A DNA stretch of 64,000 nt, from the NCBI RefSeq assembly GCF_001280005.1, contig NZ_LGDW01000118.1, forward strand, positions 62,001 through 126,000, given 5' to 3'. A program made the translations under genes and the position numbers. The notes below the pieces were generated by a model, which was not told the DNA's origin, searched no databases, and worked only from the letters and a program-made list of their open reading frames with translations. Positions 1 to 8,753 of this stretch are shown here, piece after piece. This stretch comes from Streptomyces sp. NRRL WC-3618. GTDB taxonomy: Bacteria; Actinomycetota; Actinomycetes; Streptomycetales; Streptomycetaceae. The first letter of the stretch is position 1, and the number at the start of each line of letters is the position of its first letter.

Positions 1-644
1 CTGATCAGGGCGATGTCGCCGGGGCGGGGAGCGCGCCCGTCGGGGGCCTGGTGCCCGTACCGGGCGACGGCGGTCAGGTCCTCGGCGTCCGGGGCCTCCG
101 GCAGCCGCTCGAACGCGAGCACGCGCGCGTCGCCGCGCGTCTGGAAGTCCAGCTCGCACCCGGTGAGCACGATCCGCACCGGGGAGTCCGCGGCCGTCTC
201 CCTCAGGTACGACTCCCAGGCCCGGTCGGAGCAGATCAGCGCGGCCACCTCACCGTCCCGCAGGACGTGCGTGACCTCCCCCGACTTGTACATCGGGTTG
301 ACGGGGACGACGGTCGCGCCCGCCTTCCAGGCCCCCAGCACGGCGAGGACGAAGAGCGGGGAGTTCTGGAGGAGGACGGCGACCCGGTCGCCGCGCTCCA
401 GCCCCCGGGTGACCAGGTACCCGGCGACGGAGTCGCTCAGCTCGTCGACCTCACGGTGGCTGAGCCGCCCGTCGAAGTAGGCGAGGAAGGTGCGGTCCGG
501 GACCTCGGCGGCGGTCCGGCGCAGCGCGTGGACGAGTGAGTCGTCCGGGCTGACGGGCCCGCGCTGGGCGTCGTCGAGGAGGTCCAGCCAGGGCTGCGCG
601 GCGTACCGGGAGCCGGAGTCCGGGGTGGGGTCGGGGTCGGTCAT
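1..644 (-). CDS. AMP-dependent acyl-CoA synthetase, N-terminal part
   Basis: Acyl-activating enzyme of the ANL (AMP-binding) superfamily, closest in feel to medium/long-chain fatty acyl-CoA ligases. It would adenylate a carboxylic acid and transfer it to CoA in the cytosol. Only about 214 N-terminal codons are in the window; the gene runs off base 1, so the AMP-binding P-loop is not visible. Residues about 91-120 carry the family core (LLQNSPLFVLAVLGAWKAG, then VVPVNPMYK). The ATG at 644 overlaps the TGA of the upstream SDR gene as ATGA, so the two are probably translationally coupled and act on the same acyl substrate. The exact substrate cannot be told from this fragment. Confidence 0.85.
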   Translation of the reverse strand, partial: MTDPDPTPDSGSRYAAQPWLDLLDDAQRGPVSPDDSLVHALRRTAAEVPDRTFLAYFDGRLSHREVDELSDSVAGYLVTRGLERGDRVAVLLQNSPLFVLAVLGAWKAGATVVPVNPMYKSGEVTHVLRDGEVAALICSDRAWESYLRETAADSPVRIVLTGCELDFQTRGDARVLAFERLPEAPDAEDLTAVARYGHQAPDGRAPRPGDIALI

Positions 645-1402
645 CGGGTGGCCTCCCACTTCTGCTGGAGGTGGTTCATGCTGGTCAGCCAGCGGTCGGG
701 GGCGGCGGCCCGCGCCTGATAGTAGTCGGCGACCTCGGGGTGCGGCAGGATCAGGAAGCGGTCCTCCTCGATCCCATCGAACAGCGCCTGGACGACCGCC
801 TCGGGCTCGATCGCGGTCGGCGCGAGCACCAGGTCGCCCACGCTGCCGGTCCCGGCCAGCATGTCCGTGCGTACGCCCTGCGGGCAGATGGCGTGCACCT
901 TGAGCCCGCGGTGGCGGTACGTCAGTGACAGCCACTCCGCGAAGGCGTAGGCGCCGTGCTTGGTCACGCTGTAGGGCGCCGCGCCGATCATGGTGAGCAG
1001 CCCGGCGGCGGACACGGTGGACACGAATCGCCCGCTGCCCCGCTCCAGCCACTCCGGCAGCAGTTCCTGGGCCGCCCTGACGTGCGCCATCACGTTCACG
1101 TCCCAGGCGAGCGCCCAGACCTTCTCGTCGGCCGCCTCGGACCCGCCCGAGGCGAGCCCGGCGTTGGCACAGTAGACGTCCACGGTGCCACCGAGGGCGT
1201 CGCGCGCGTCGGCGACGATGGCGGAGGCGTCCCCGGGCACCGCGATCCCGCCTATCTCGCGGGCGACGGCTTCGGCCCGCGCGGCATCCAGGTCGTTCAC
1301 CACAACCCGGGCCCCTTCGGCGGCGAACCGCCGGGCGAGCGCGGCGCCAATGCCACCCCCGGCTCCCGTGACGACGACTCCGGCACCTTCCACGACACCC
1401 AC
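641..1402 (-). CDS. SDR family NAD(P)-dependent oxidoreductase
   Basis: Classical short-chain dehydrogenase/reductase of 253 residues. The nucleotide-binding TGAGGGIG is at residues 12-19, NAG at 80-82, and the catalytic Ser131, Tyr144 and Lys148 (YSVTK) have the usual spacing. The start chosen is GTG at 1402 because GAAGGAG lies seven bases before it; longer in-frame starts upstream would run through the operator-like site. It probably oxidises or reduces a hydroxy/keto-acyl intermediate, as it is fused by ATGA overlap to the downstream acyl-CoA ligase. A TetR-type palindrome upstream (1446-1459) suggests repression by a TetR-family protein. Substrate unknown. Confidence 0.88.
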   Translation of the reverse strand: MGVVEGAGVVVTGAGGGIGAALARRFAAEGARVVVNDLDAARAEAVAREIGGIAVPGDASAIVADARDALGGTVDVYCANAGLASGGSEAADEKVWALAWDVNVMAHVRAAQELLPEWLERGSGRFVSTVSAAGLLTMIGAAPYSVTKHGAYAFAEWLSLTYRHRGLKVHAICPQGVRTDMLAGTGSVGDLVLAPTAIEPEAVVQALFDGIEEDRFLILPHPEVADYYQARAAAPDRWLTSMNHLQQKWEATR

Positions 1403-1445
1403 GATCGGTCTCCTTCGACACGACACGGCCCCAACGTCCGACCAG

Positions 1446-1459
1446 ACTAACCGGTCGGT
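1446..1459. promoter_or_regulatory. TetR-type operator upstream of the SDR gene
   Basis: The 14 bases ACTAACCGGTCGGT form an imperfect palindrome around a CCGG centre, 44 bp upstream of the SDR start. A related 14-mer with the same centre, ACCGACCGGTAGGT, lies upstream of the molybdopterin oxidoreductase (20490-20503). ACCGGT-centred palindromes of this kind are common targets of TetR-family repressors of lipid and acyl-CoA genes in actinomycetes. The repressor is not identified here. Confidence 0.45.
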
Positions 1460-1490
1460 ATGTAGCAGGAAAGGGTGACCGCAGCCGACC

Positions 1491-1549
1491 CAGGGGCGCG
1501 GGGCTGTATCGATCTGCGGCTCCGCCGCGGGGCGCGACAAGCCACGACG
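1491..1549. repeat. Dispersed GGGGCGCGGGG element, copy 1
   Basis: Begins CAGGGGCGCGGGG and ends GCGCGACAAGCCACGACG, with about 20 extra bases (a GCGGC-type hairpin) between the halves. The same end blocks recur at 24638-24671 and 48835-48868. In all three places the element is intergenic. It resembles a repeat often seen between streptomycete genes; its function is unknown. Confidence 0.6.
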
Positions 1550-1626
1550 AACCCGCACCCTACGAACTACAGGCGGGAGCGCCTACGGTGCCAGTACCAG
1601 CCGCCGATCCCCCGGAGGGAACCCCC

Positions 1627-2844
1627 ATGCCCCTCCCCTGTCCAGACGCGGCCTCCTGACAACAACCGCGGCAGTCGCCTCCCTGCCGGCATGCGCGGCC
1701 GCAGCACCAACACCGCCCAAAACAGCTCCGCACCGGATTCGAGAACCTCGCCGCGAAGAACTACGCCCCCCTCACCGGCAAAAAGGGCGGCCTCGTCACC
1801 AACCCGACGGAAGGCGCCGCCCGCCAGCCCGAATGGGCCTGTTCCGGATAAACGGATCAGAACGACCAGCACGCTGCTAAAGTACGGTTCACTTGGCGGC
1901 AACAACCAAACCGCTGGGGCATGTTGAGTGGGTCACGGACCCGCTCCGGTTGCCGGGAGGGCAGTCGTCAGACGGACACAAGTGCCGTCCAACTCGCCGG
2001 AGTAATCCAGGAGAGAGTCTGCCGCTTCCATACGGGAGAGAGCTCCAAACGTACATCTGGACGCTGTACGGGTTCATGAAGTCCGTGGCCTTGGCCGGGC
2101 AAGCCCTTCACGGGGCCTGCCCTGCCGAACCCGGTGACCGGGTGTTCATCCCAAGGACCCGTGCTGCACAAGGAATTCGCGACGTTCGTCGGACGGCAGC
2201 CGATCGCCCAGGCGCACGGGATGACGGTGGCGGAGCTGGCGCGGCTGTTCAACAAGGAGTTCCTGGCCGCGCCGGTGGAGCTGCACACCGTACTGATGTC
2301 GGGGTGGAAGCGGTCGGAGTTCTACGACGCGTCGGGGCTGCCCTGGGTGCCGCCGAGCCCCAACATGCCGACGCCCGACACCGCGCTGGTGTATTCGGGG
2401 ACGTGTCTCTTCGAGGGGACGAACCTGTCGGAGGGACGCGGGACGACCCGGCCGTTCGAGCTGCTCGGCGCCGAGGGCATCGACCGGCGGTGGGCCGCCG
2501 CGGCGGAGCGGGTCGGGCTGCCCGGGGTGCACTTCAGGGAGGCGTACTTCGCGCCGACCTTCTCCAAGTTCCAGGGGAAGACCGTCGGGGGCGTGCAGAT
2601 CCATGTGCGTGATCGGGCGGCCTACGACCCGGTGCGTACTGGAATCGCGTTGTTGGTGACCGCCAAGAAGGTCTGGAGCGGCTTCAGTTGGCGCCCCGAC
2701 AACTGGATCGACAAGCTGACCGGATCCACGCGGGTGCGCACGATGATCGACGCGGGCGCGGACACCGACGAGGTCGTGGCGGGCTGGCAGGAGGAGCTGG
2801 CGGCGTTCCGGCGGATGCGGAAGAAGTACCTCGTCTACCGGTGA
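1627..2844 (+). pseudogene. Decayed namZ-like exo-beta-N-acetylmuramidase (DUF1343)
   Basis: DUF1343/NamZ proteins trim N-acetylmuramic acid from peptidoglycan fragments. This copy keeps a ribosome site (GGAGGGAA) and ATG at 1627 but has lost its frame several times. Family pieces appear in order in different frames: a signal-like RGLLTTTAAVASLPAC (stop reached after ten codons in the ATG frame), then ENLAAKNYAPLTGKK and LVTNPT near 1740-1805, then TSAVQLAGVIQE near 1978-2013, then TYIWTLYGFMKSVAL near 2052-2096, then GPVLHKEFATFVGRQP from about 2150. From about 2137 to 2844 the frame is clean and ends with a proper C-terminus (SPNMPTPDTALVYSGTCLFE, EGRGTTRPFELLG). Roughly 50 residues after the VTNPT motif seem deleted. 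The damaged part is less GC-rich than its surroundings. A shortened C-terminal protein could still be made, but nothing shows that it is. Confidence 0.8.
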
Positions 2845-2892
2845 GCATGACGTAGACGTACGTAGCCCCCCGGAACCGGCCCGGACGGTGCC

Positions 2893-2923
2893 GGCGGCGG
2901 GCCGTGTGCGGTGGCCCGCCGCC
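2893..2923. terminator. Bidirectional hairpin terminator
   Basis: A perfect 11-bp stem (GGCGGCGGGCC / GGCCCGCCGCC) with a nine-base loop lies between two convergent units, the namZ pseudogene and the acylase gene. It could stop transcription from both sides. There is no T-tract, as is usual in streptomycetes. Confidence 0.6.
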
Positions 2924-2938
2924 AGGGTGCGCCGGTGG

Positions 2939-5743
2939 TTACCGGTGTGACGTGAACTCGACGACCTGCTGGTAGGTCGGGCGGTTCTGCCAGCTGATGT
3001 TGTTGTGCTTGATGCCTCCCAGGGTGCGCTGGACGATCGAGTCGGCGCACCACTGGTTGCCCGCCGCGCAGAGCTTGTCGCCGGGGTAGACCTGGGCGGC
3101 CGTCTTGCCCGCCGCGGTCTTCAGGGTGCTGATCAGGATGTCCCGGCAGCCGCTGAGCGTGCCGCCGCCGCAGTACTTCTGCGTCAGCCCGCCCTGCACC
3201 TGGTCACCGAGAACCGCCCGGATGTCCTTGTCGACGTAGCTCCACCAGCCGTACTGGAAGGAACTTCCCGCGTGCGACCCGGTCGGGCCGTGTGCGGCCG
3301 AGGGTGCCTCGTCGATGGGGAGGTTGGCGGTGATGGCGGTGTAGAGGTCGGTGCCGAGGCCCGGCTGGAACTCGGCCTGCACCAGCAGTGGCCACCAGGC
3401 GTCGAGGATGCGGATCGCGTCGGCGTCGGCGTACTTCTTCGAACCCGCCGCTGTCTCCGTGCGCTTGGCGCCCGCCGCCAGCCACGCGGACAGCTTGCTG
3501 ACGGCCGCGGCGGCCGTGGAGTCGGTGACCGTCGAGCTGTTGACGACCCGCAGCAGCTTCGGCAGGACGTCCTCGGCCCGCAGATCGATGAGCGCGGCGT
3601 CGGCCATCGCCTTCACCAGCTGCGCCCGTGTCACTCCGCCCGCCGCGACGAGCTTCTTGACCCGGTCCTCCAGGAGGTTGCCCCGGTGGACGGAACCGTC
3701 GCCCCAGGAGGCGGTGGAGTAGTCCTTGGCCTGCTTGTTGTTCCAGGAGATGTAGTACTCCTGGTCGATCGAGTTGGGGTGGGCGGAGGGCGGCGTGTAG
3801 TCGGCCGTGTTGGTCGTCGGGTTCCAGTTCCGCCACTCGTACGCGGACTGCGCCCAGACCGGGAACTCGGCGTCGACGCCGTTCGCACGCACCGGGTTGT
3901 CACCGCTGTTGTAGTACGCGGTGTGGGTGGAGTCGGCGTAGAACCAGTTGAAGGTGTAGTTGATGTGCTGCACGGCGGACTGGAAGGTCGCCGGGCTCTT
4001 CACGTAGTCCGGGTCGTTGAGCATCTGGAAGCCGATGATCGAGTCGGCCTCGTGCATGTAGGAGGAACGCAGGGTGGTGTAGGCGATCTTCTTCCCGCCG
4101 ACCGTCGCCCGGTGGCTCACCGGGCCGTACTTGGTGCGGTAGACCTGCATCCGATAGGAGCCGGCGGCCGTGGCGTCGGCCGTGGTGGGCTTCCAGGCGT
4201 TGGTCTGTTCGAGCTTCTCCATGGCGGTGCAGGTGCCGTGGTAGAGGTAATGGACGTCGTCCTGGCACAGCTCGACCGCGTACGAGTCGATGATGTCCTG
4301 CCCGGAGGTCGTCGCGCTCCACGCGTAGTCCTGGCCGCGCCCGAGTTCGACGTACATGCTCAGCCCCGCGAAGGAGGCGCCGCGCGCGCTGATGCCCGGG
4401 CCCTGGATCTCCTGGAGCATGAGCAGCTGGGGCGCGAAGTAGCCGGTCTGCGGGCCGAAGACCGCGATCGGGTGGCCGCTGGCGGTCTTGGAGCCGCTCA
4501 CCACCAGGGCGTTGGACATTCCGCGCTTGGCCGACGTGAGGGCGGTGGCCGTCGCCTTGCTGGAGGTGCGGGTCGCGGTCGCGGTGCCGGCGCTGCCCGT
4601 GCGGTCGTACACCAGCGGTTCCTCGGCGACCGTGCCGGCGTCGGGCAGGGCCTCGCCCTGCGGGTCGGCGGGCGCGCTCGCGTAGGGGAAGCTCTCGCCG
4701 TTGTGGACGGTGAGGACGGCCTCGGGGTCGTTGCGCTCGCGGAAGGCCTCCCACGCCTTGGTGCCCTCGGTGACGCCGTACTTGGACTGGGCCGCCATCA
4801 GCGAGATCGCGTTGTTGACCTCACCGCCGCCGCCGGAGCCGAAGAGCGCGCCGATCACGGAGGCCAGCGCGACCAGGTCCGTGGTCTTGAACTTCTGGAT
4901 GGTGCCCGCGTTGGTGATGGAGTCCTTCCAGCCGGTGAGGACGTACTCACCGGGGAAGTAACGGCCGCTGTCGGAGGCGTCGATGTAGGCGTTGATCCCG
5001 GCGACATAGGCGTTGACGTCGGCGAGGGCCTGCTGGCCCCGGGCACCGTTGGTGGCGACCGCGTTGTCTATCTGGGCCTGGAGGTCGGCCTCGGTGTACG
5101 GGGCGTGGCGCCAGAACTCCTGCTCGAGGCCCTGGTTGGAGGGGTCGCCGCCGGCGAAGGGCGTCAGCTGACCGCGCCCGACGTGCCGGAAGACGTCCAT
5201 CAGCCAGAGGCGGTCCTGCGCGGCGGCGTACCCGGCGCCGAACTCGGTGCCGTAACGGGTGGTGCCTGTGATGTGCGGCACACCCGTCTTCTTGTCACGG
5301 ACGATCGTCACGTCGTTGCGGCCGGCCGGCGCGAGGGTGGAGGCGACCTGGTCGGAAGCGACCCCGAACGAGGCGTCGTTGAAGAAGTTGTTGATCGTCG
5401 CGTTGGTGAGGCCGGGGTGGCCCGTGGCCAGGTTGGCGTAGGGCGCGAGCTGGTCGTCAGCGTGCTCGGGCTGTACGCCGAAGGCCTGGTTCAGCAGGAC
5501 CTGGGCGAGGGTCGCGTTGCCGCTCTGACCGGGCGGCAGGATGTCGGAACACTGGGCTCCGCAGTAGTCGTTGGATGCGGCGGCGCGCGCCTCGGTCGCC
5601 GGCGAGATCGGGGAAAGCGGCGACAAAAGACCCGCAACGAGTGTGCATACAGCGGCCGTCTTCAGGAACCCGAAGACTCCGCGGGGAGTTCTCAGTCTGT
5701 CGAAGGTTCTATCGACGGTGTTGCCTGGGGTGCGCCGTGACAT
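2939..5743 (-). CDS. Secreted penicillin acylase family protein (Ntn hydrolase)
   Basis: Large (934 residues) member of the penicillin/aculeacin/acyl-homoserine-lactone acylase family, which cleave amide bonds of acylated molecules outside the cell after self-cutting into alpha and beta chains. The start at 5743 is chosen for the GGAGGAG five bases upstream. A long secretion signal covers about residues 1-54, with a hydrophobic core TAAVCTLVAGLL. The presumed beta-chain N-terminal nucleophile is Ser410, in SNALVVSG followed by SGHPIAVFGPQTGYFAPQ, typical of this subfamily. The residue before Ser410 is Met, where Gly is frequent. Alpha-chain context includes FGAGYAAAQDRLWLMD. It stands alone as a transcription unit, convergent with the namZ remnant. 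Substrate unknown: lipopeptides, beta-lactams and signalling lactones are all possible. Confidence 0.88.
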   Translation of the reverse strand: MSRRTPGNTVDRTFDRLRTPRGVFGFLKTAAVCTLVAGLLSPLSPISPATEARAAASNDYCGAQCSDILPPGQSGNATLAQVLLNQAFGVQPEHADDQLAPYANLATGHPGLTNATINNFFNDASFGVASDQVASTLAPAGRNDVTIVRDKKTGVPHITGTTRYGTEFGAGYAAAQDRLWLMDVFRHVGRGQLTPFAGGDPSNQGLEQEFWRHAPYTEADLQAQIDNAVATNGARGQQALADVNAYVAGINAYIDASDSGRYFPGEYVLTGWKDSITNAGTIQKFKTTDLVALASVIGALFGSGGGGEVNNAISLMAAQSKYGVTEGTKAWEAFRERNDPEAVLTVHNGESFPYASAPADPQGEALPDAGTVAEEPLVYDRTGSAGTATATRTSSKATATALTSAKRGMSNALVVSGSKTASGHPIAVFGPQTGYFAPQLLMLQEIQGPGISARGASFAGLSMYVELGRGQDYAWSATTSGQDIIDSYAVELCQDDVHYLYHGTCTAMEKLEQTNAWKPTTADATAAGSYRMQVYRTKYGPVSHRATVGGKKIAYTTLRSSYMHEADSIIGFQMLNDPDYVKSPATFQSAVQHINYTFNWFYADSTHTAYYNSGDNPVRANGVDAEFPVWAQSAYEWRNWNPTTNTADYTPPSAHPNSIDQEYYISWNNKQAKDYSTASWGDGSVHRGNLLEDRVKKLVAAGGVTRAQLVKAMADAALIDLRAEDVLPKLLRVVNSSTVTDSTAAAAVSKLSAWLAAGAKRTETAAGSKKYADADAIRILDAWWPLLVQAEFQPGLGTDLYTAITANLPIDEAPSAAHGPTGSHAGSSFQYGWWSYVDKDIRAVLGDQVQGGLTQKYCGGGTLSGCRDILISTLKTAAGKTAAQVYPGDKLCAAGNQWCADSIVQRTLGGIKHNNISWQNRPTYQQVVEFTSHR

Positions 5744-6159
5744 GGCAGCTCCTCCGGACCGGGGGGTGGGCGACTCCGAATGGAGTGGCCAGAGGTTACC
5801 GCCGGTAGCCCCGAGATTGAAGATGAACATGCGTCACTTTTGAACAACGTGGTACCGGGATTGCGTTGGTGGGAGTGCGGGGGCACTTCGAGGCGCTGGA
5901 AGCACACGCTGTCCGGCGCCGTGCCCAACAGGTGTGGCACAGAAGACCGACAGGTGCGGGAGGTAGTCGTGAAGGGTGGTCCGGCGGACGGCTTAGAGCC
6001 GTGCACGTCGGTCCCAACGGGGCCCGGCGAGCGGCTGATGGCCGTCATCGGAAAACAGATGGAGCCGAATCGCTTGTCGATACGTCTATTCGGCGACGTC
6101 CGTTCGACGACGCCGAAGTGACCGAAGTACAGGTGCAGATGTGACGGAGGTGCAAGGCG
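5744..6159. other. Gene-free divergent intergenic region
   Basis: These 416 bases separate the acylase gene (leftward) from the zinc-ribbon gene (rightward) and must hold both promoters. Open frames exist on the plus strand (5780-6121 and 5866-6144), but they have poor third-position GC, lack a ribosome site, and the first contains the rare TTA codon, so I do not call them. No clear operator was seen. Confidence 0.5.
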
Positions 6160-6765
6160 ATGGCCGGTTTCCGGAGTCTGGCGAGACAGGTGCGGGACCC
6201 GCGGTGCGATCTGGCACTGCGGCGGTACTCGCTCCGTAAGTGCCTTGAGAGGTTCGCCCCTTACGGGCACAGGGCAACCTGGGACCACCTGTGCTCGCGG
6301 GCCGGGTTCGGACCGGAGGACCGCTCTCCCGATCCAGCGCGGCTCGTGGCCGCACTGGACGAGCTGGAGGAAGCGCGTTCGGTCTGGCTGGGCTACGAGG
6401 TGGAGTTCGCGAAGCGCCGCAAGAAGGAGAAGTTCGACGGGCTGCGCCGGCCCGGAAGCGTGGACGACTGGCATCGGCTGACCTGGGGTGGGTTCGGGGT
6501 GGCCTGGTGCGACGACCCGGGGGTGCACCCCCATGAACCGCTGGCCGAGGTGCTGCGACGGCTGATCGCCGCCCTGGAACGCGAACCGGGCTCGGTGTGC
6601 CCGGTGTGCGACGGGGAGCTCCTCACCTGGAAGTACGACCTGGCCCATGAGCCGTCGTCGGGTCCCGTCTGCACGGAGTGCGGCATAGTGGTGCCGCGGC
6701 CCGTACTGACCCCCGAGGCACTGGCGGAATCAAGGCGCGGCCGACTGCTGCTCGCGTCGGCCTGA
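6160..6765 (+). CDS. Hypothetical protein with C-terminal CxxC zinc ribbon
   Basis: I do not recognise the family. The 201-residue soluble protein is rich in Arg, Glu and Leu in its first two thirds, with probable helices (LVAALDELEEARSVWLGYEV). Near the C-terminus it has two CxxC pairs, CPVC and CTEC, about 30 residues apart, which should bind one zinc ion as a ribbon. There is no signal peptide or membrane segment. GACGGAGGTG sits ahead of the ATG and supports the start. It is a single gene between the acylase and the BKACE gene. A DNA- or protein-binding adaptor role is possible, but this is only inference from the ribbon. Confidence 0.75.
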   Translation: MAGFRSLARQVRDPRCDLALRRYSLRKCLERFAPYGHRATWDHLCSRAGFGPEDRSPDPARLVAALDELEEARSVWLGYEVEFAKRRKKEKFDGLRRPGSVDDWHRLTWGGFGVAWCDDPGVHPHEPLAEVLRRLIAALEREPGSVCPVCDGELLTWKYDLAHEPSSGPVCTECGIVVPRPVLTPEALAESRRGRLLLASA

Positions 6766-6855
6766 GCACGACGGGGGTGCGCCGGGGATGCCGCACCCCC
6801 TACCGAAACCGGCCGACAGACGCCTGTTGTCAGTGGTGGCTGGCACCATCGGGGC

Positions 6856-7575
6856 ATGATGCAGGTGTGTCTCAACGGGCCCCGGGGCGCTGCGGACGGC
6901 GCGTCGGTACCGATGTCGCCGGGAGCGATGGCCGACTCCGCCGCCGATGCCGTCCTGGCCGGGGCGACCGACATTCATGTCCATCCCAAGTCCCCCTGCG
7001 GACAGGACACTCTGTCGCCGCGCGCGGTCGCGGCGACGCTGACGGAGATACGGGCGCGGGTCACCGTGCCGGTCGGCGTGACCACAGGCGCCTGGGCGGA
7101 GTCGGATCCGGCGCTGCGGCTCGAGCAGGTCCGGGGCTGGACCGTGCTGCCCGACCACGCCTCCGTCAACTGGCATGAGCCGGGCGCCGAGGAACTGGCG
7201 GCCCTCCTCATCGACTTCGGGGTGGGCGTCGAGGCCGGCATCTGGTCCGGCACGGACGGGGCCGCCCGGTTCGCGGCCTCCCCCCTCGCCCCCAGGGTGC
7301 CGCGCGTCCTGGCGGAGGTGACGGACACCGACCCGGCCACGGCCGAGGCGAGCGCGCTCGCCCTTCTCACCGACCTGGGCACGTCGTCCCACGGACGCCC
7401 GGTCCTCCTGCACGGCGAGGACGGCGGCGCCTGGCCGGTACTCCGTCTCGCGAGCCGACTGGGCCTGGGGACCCGGATCGGCCTGGAGGACACCCTGTAC
7501 CTGCCGGACGGTGAACGGGCCTCGTCGAACGCCGAGTTGGTGAGGGCAGGGCTGGCGGAGCAGGCGCGCGCATGA
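6856..7575 (+). CDS. BKACE family 3-keto-5-aminohexanoate cleavage protein (DUF849)
   Basis: Beta-keto acid cleavage enzymes condense a beta-keto acid with acetyl-CoA to give acetoacetate and a new CoA ester, using a zinc ion in a TIM barrel. The zinc-binding signature DIHVHPKS is at residues 40-46 (His41, His43), and the late barrel motif RIGLEDTLYLPDG is present. At 239 residues it is shorter than typical family members (about 270-310), and the usual N-terminal PAVPxTP-type segment is reduced to VCLNGPRG, so the fold is compact or divergent. Two ATGs in a row (6856, 6859) are possible starts. It ends just before soxR, which points towards it. The in vivo beta-keto acid cannot be deduced. 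Confidence 0.82.
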   Translation: MMQVCLNGPRGAADGASVPMSPGAMADSAADAVLAGATDIHVHPKSPCGQDTLSPRAVAATLTEIRARVTVPVGVTTGAWAESDPALRLEQVRGWTVLPDHASVNWHEPGAEELAALLIDFGVGVEAGIWSGTDGAARFAASPLAPRVPRVLAEVTDTDPATAEASALALLTDLGTSSHGRPVLLHGEDGGAWPVLRLASRLGLGTRIGLEDTLYLPDGERASSNAELVRAGLAEQARA

Positions 7576-7609
7576 TGTGGCCGCGTGGGCGCGACCAGCC
7601 CCCGGGGCG

Positions 7610-8134
7610 TCAGTCCGGCGTACCCGGCACGCAAGTGCTGGACGGAGACGGAGTGCGGGCAGCCGGGCCGGCGTCGCCCTTCCTCTCCACCATCAGGCGG
7701 GATCCCGCCTGGCGTTCACCGAACACGTCGTCCGGGTTGGACAGGACACAGCCCTCCAAGGACAGGCAGCCGCAGCCGATGCAGTCGGTGAGATGGTCCC
7801 GGAGCCGGTTCAACTGCTTGATGCGCTCGTCGAGTTCGGAGCGCCAGTGCTCGGAGAGGCGGGCCCAGTCCTCCCGGGTGGGGGTGCGTTCCTCGGGGAG
7901 CTCGGCGAGCGCTTCACGGATCGTGGCGAGCGGGATGCCGACGCGCTGCGCGGCCCGGACGAACGCGACCCGGCGCAGCGCGTCCCGGGTGTAGCGGCGC
8001 TGGTTGCCCGAGGTGCGGCGGCTGACGATGAGGCCCTTGGACTCGTAGAAGTGCAGGGCGGAGACGGCGGCGCCGCTTCGGGCGGCGAGCTGGCCGACCG
8101 TGAGTTCGTGGATCTTCTCGGAAATCTGGGGCAC
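7610..8134 (-). CDS. soxR: Redox-sensitive transcriptional activator SoxR
   Basis: MerR-family regulator that senses redox-active compounds (in streptomycetes, pigments such as actinorhodin) through a [2Fe-2S] cluster and activates detoxification genes. The 174-residue protein starts [20 protein letters not shown] with the MerR winged helix, and its cluster ligands are Cys118, Cys121, Cys123 and Cys129 ([12 protein letters not shown]), all conserved. GTG at 8134 is taken as start because homologues begin [13 protein letters not shown] there. The C-terminal tail past GSRLMVE is about 20 residues of low conservation. Target genes lie elsewhere; the neighbouring MaoC gene has a different operator. 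No classical SoxR box was seen in the intergenic region. Confidence 0.93.
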   Translation of the reverse strand: MPQISEKIHELTVGQLAARSGAAVSALHFYESKGLIVSRRTSGNQRRYTRDALRRVAFVRAAQRVGIPLATIREALAELPEERTPTREDWARLSEHWRSELDERIKQLNRLRDHLTDCIGCGCLSLEGCVLSNPDDVFGERQAGSRLMVERKGDAGPAARTPSPSSTCVPGTPD

Positions 8135-8172
8135 CCCTCGAACCCTACCCACCCGGCTCGGACCGCAGTCCG

Positions 8173-8215
8173 TTGACATGGAGTCCGCCGCCCACCATGC
8201 TAAGCAGTTGCTTAG
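8173..8215 (+). promoter_or_regulatory. Promoter with overlapping TetR-type operator for the MaoC gene
   Basis: A -35 element TTGACA (8173-8178) and a -10 like CATGCT (8196-8201) are 17 bp apart. Overlapping the end of the -10 is a perfect palindrome CTAAGC-AGTT-GCTTAG (8200-8215). A repressor there would block RNA polymerase directly. A site of the same layout lies upstream of the TetR gene on the far side of MaoC (9447-9462), so that TetR is the likely repressor. Confidence 0.65.
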
Positions 8216-8291
8216 GTACATGCGATGACACATGGTCGCTGACACATGTGCGACGACATGGGCGATGACGCAGGGGCGAGGAGGCCGGGAC

Positions 8292-8753
8292 ATGGCAGAG
8301 CCGAGGATCTTCACGGGCGCGGACGACCTGAAGGCGGCGGTCGGCGAGCAGTTGGGGTACACCGAGTGGCTGGAGGTCGACCAGAAGCGCGTCGACCTCT
8401 TCGCGGACGCCACCGGCGACCACCAGTGGATCCACGTCGACCCGGAGAAGGCCGCGGCCGGCCCCTTCGGGACCACCATCGCGCACGGCTACCTCACCCT
8501 GTCGCTGCTGCCCCTGTTCGGGCCGCAGCTGATCAAGGTCGAGGGCGTGAGGATGGGCGTCAACTACGGGACGAACAAGGTGCGTTTCCCCGCGCCCGTC
8601 CCGGTCGGCTCCCGGCTGCGCGCGACCGCCACGATCAAGGGCGTCGACGATGTCCCCGGGGGCGTCCAGGTCACCGTCGGCTTCAGCGTGGAGCGCGAGG
8701 GCGGCGAGAAGCCGGTGTGTGTCGCCGAGTCGGTGTCGCGGTACTACCTGTGA
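8292..8753 (+). CDS. MaoC family hydratase/dehydratase
   Basis: Single hot-dog domain (R)-specific enoyl-CoA hydratase-type protein, 153 residues, cytosolic. The hydratase 2 signature is intact: Asp43 and His48 in [12 protein letters not shown], followed by [16 protein letters not shown]. Start at 8292, with a GAGGAGG ribosome site about six bases upstream. It would hydrate 2-enoyl-CoA esters in beta-oxidation or polyketide/fatty-acid supply. Its promoter carries the CTAAGC-N4-GCTTAG operator, and its last ten bases overlap the end of the convergent TetR gene, which supports a regulator-target pair. Upstream, short GATGACACATG-type repeats fill the leader. Confidence 0.9.
   Translation: MAEPRIFTGADDLKAAVGEQLGYTEWLEVDQKRVDLFADATGDHQWIHVDPEKAAAGPFGTTIAHGYLTLSLLPLFGPQLIKVEGVRMGVNYGTNKVRFPAPVPVGSRLRATATIKGVDDVPGGVQVTVGFSVEREGGEKPVCVAESVSRYYL

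Noticed and set aside
1840..2150. Possible foreign insertion or IS remnant splitting namZ
   Set aside because: On rereading, frame-shifted namZ pieces (TSAVQLAGVIQE, TYIWTLYGFM) occur within it, so it is decayed native sequence.
3005..5740. Long plus-strand open frame opposite the acylase gene
   Set aside because: It mirrors the acylase frame in high-GC DNA, is Val/Gly/Arg-rich with no domain, and has no ribosome site.
5780..6144. Two small plus-strand frames before the zinc-ribbon gene
   Set aside because: Poor third-position GC, a TTA codon in the first, and no ribosome site.
8200..8215. SoxR box upstream of soxR
   Set aside because: The palindrome is of TetR type, matches the site near the TetR gene, and overlaps the MaoC promoter rather than a soxR one.
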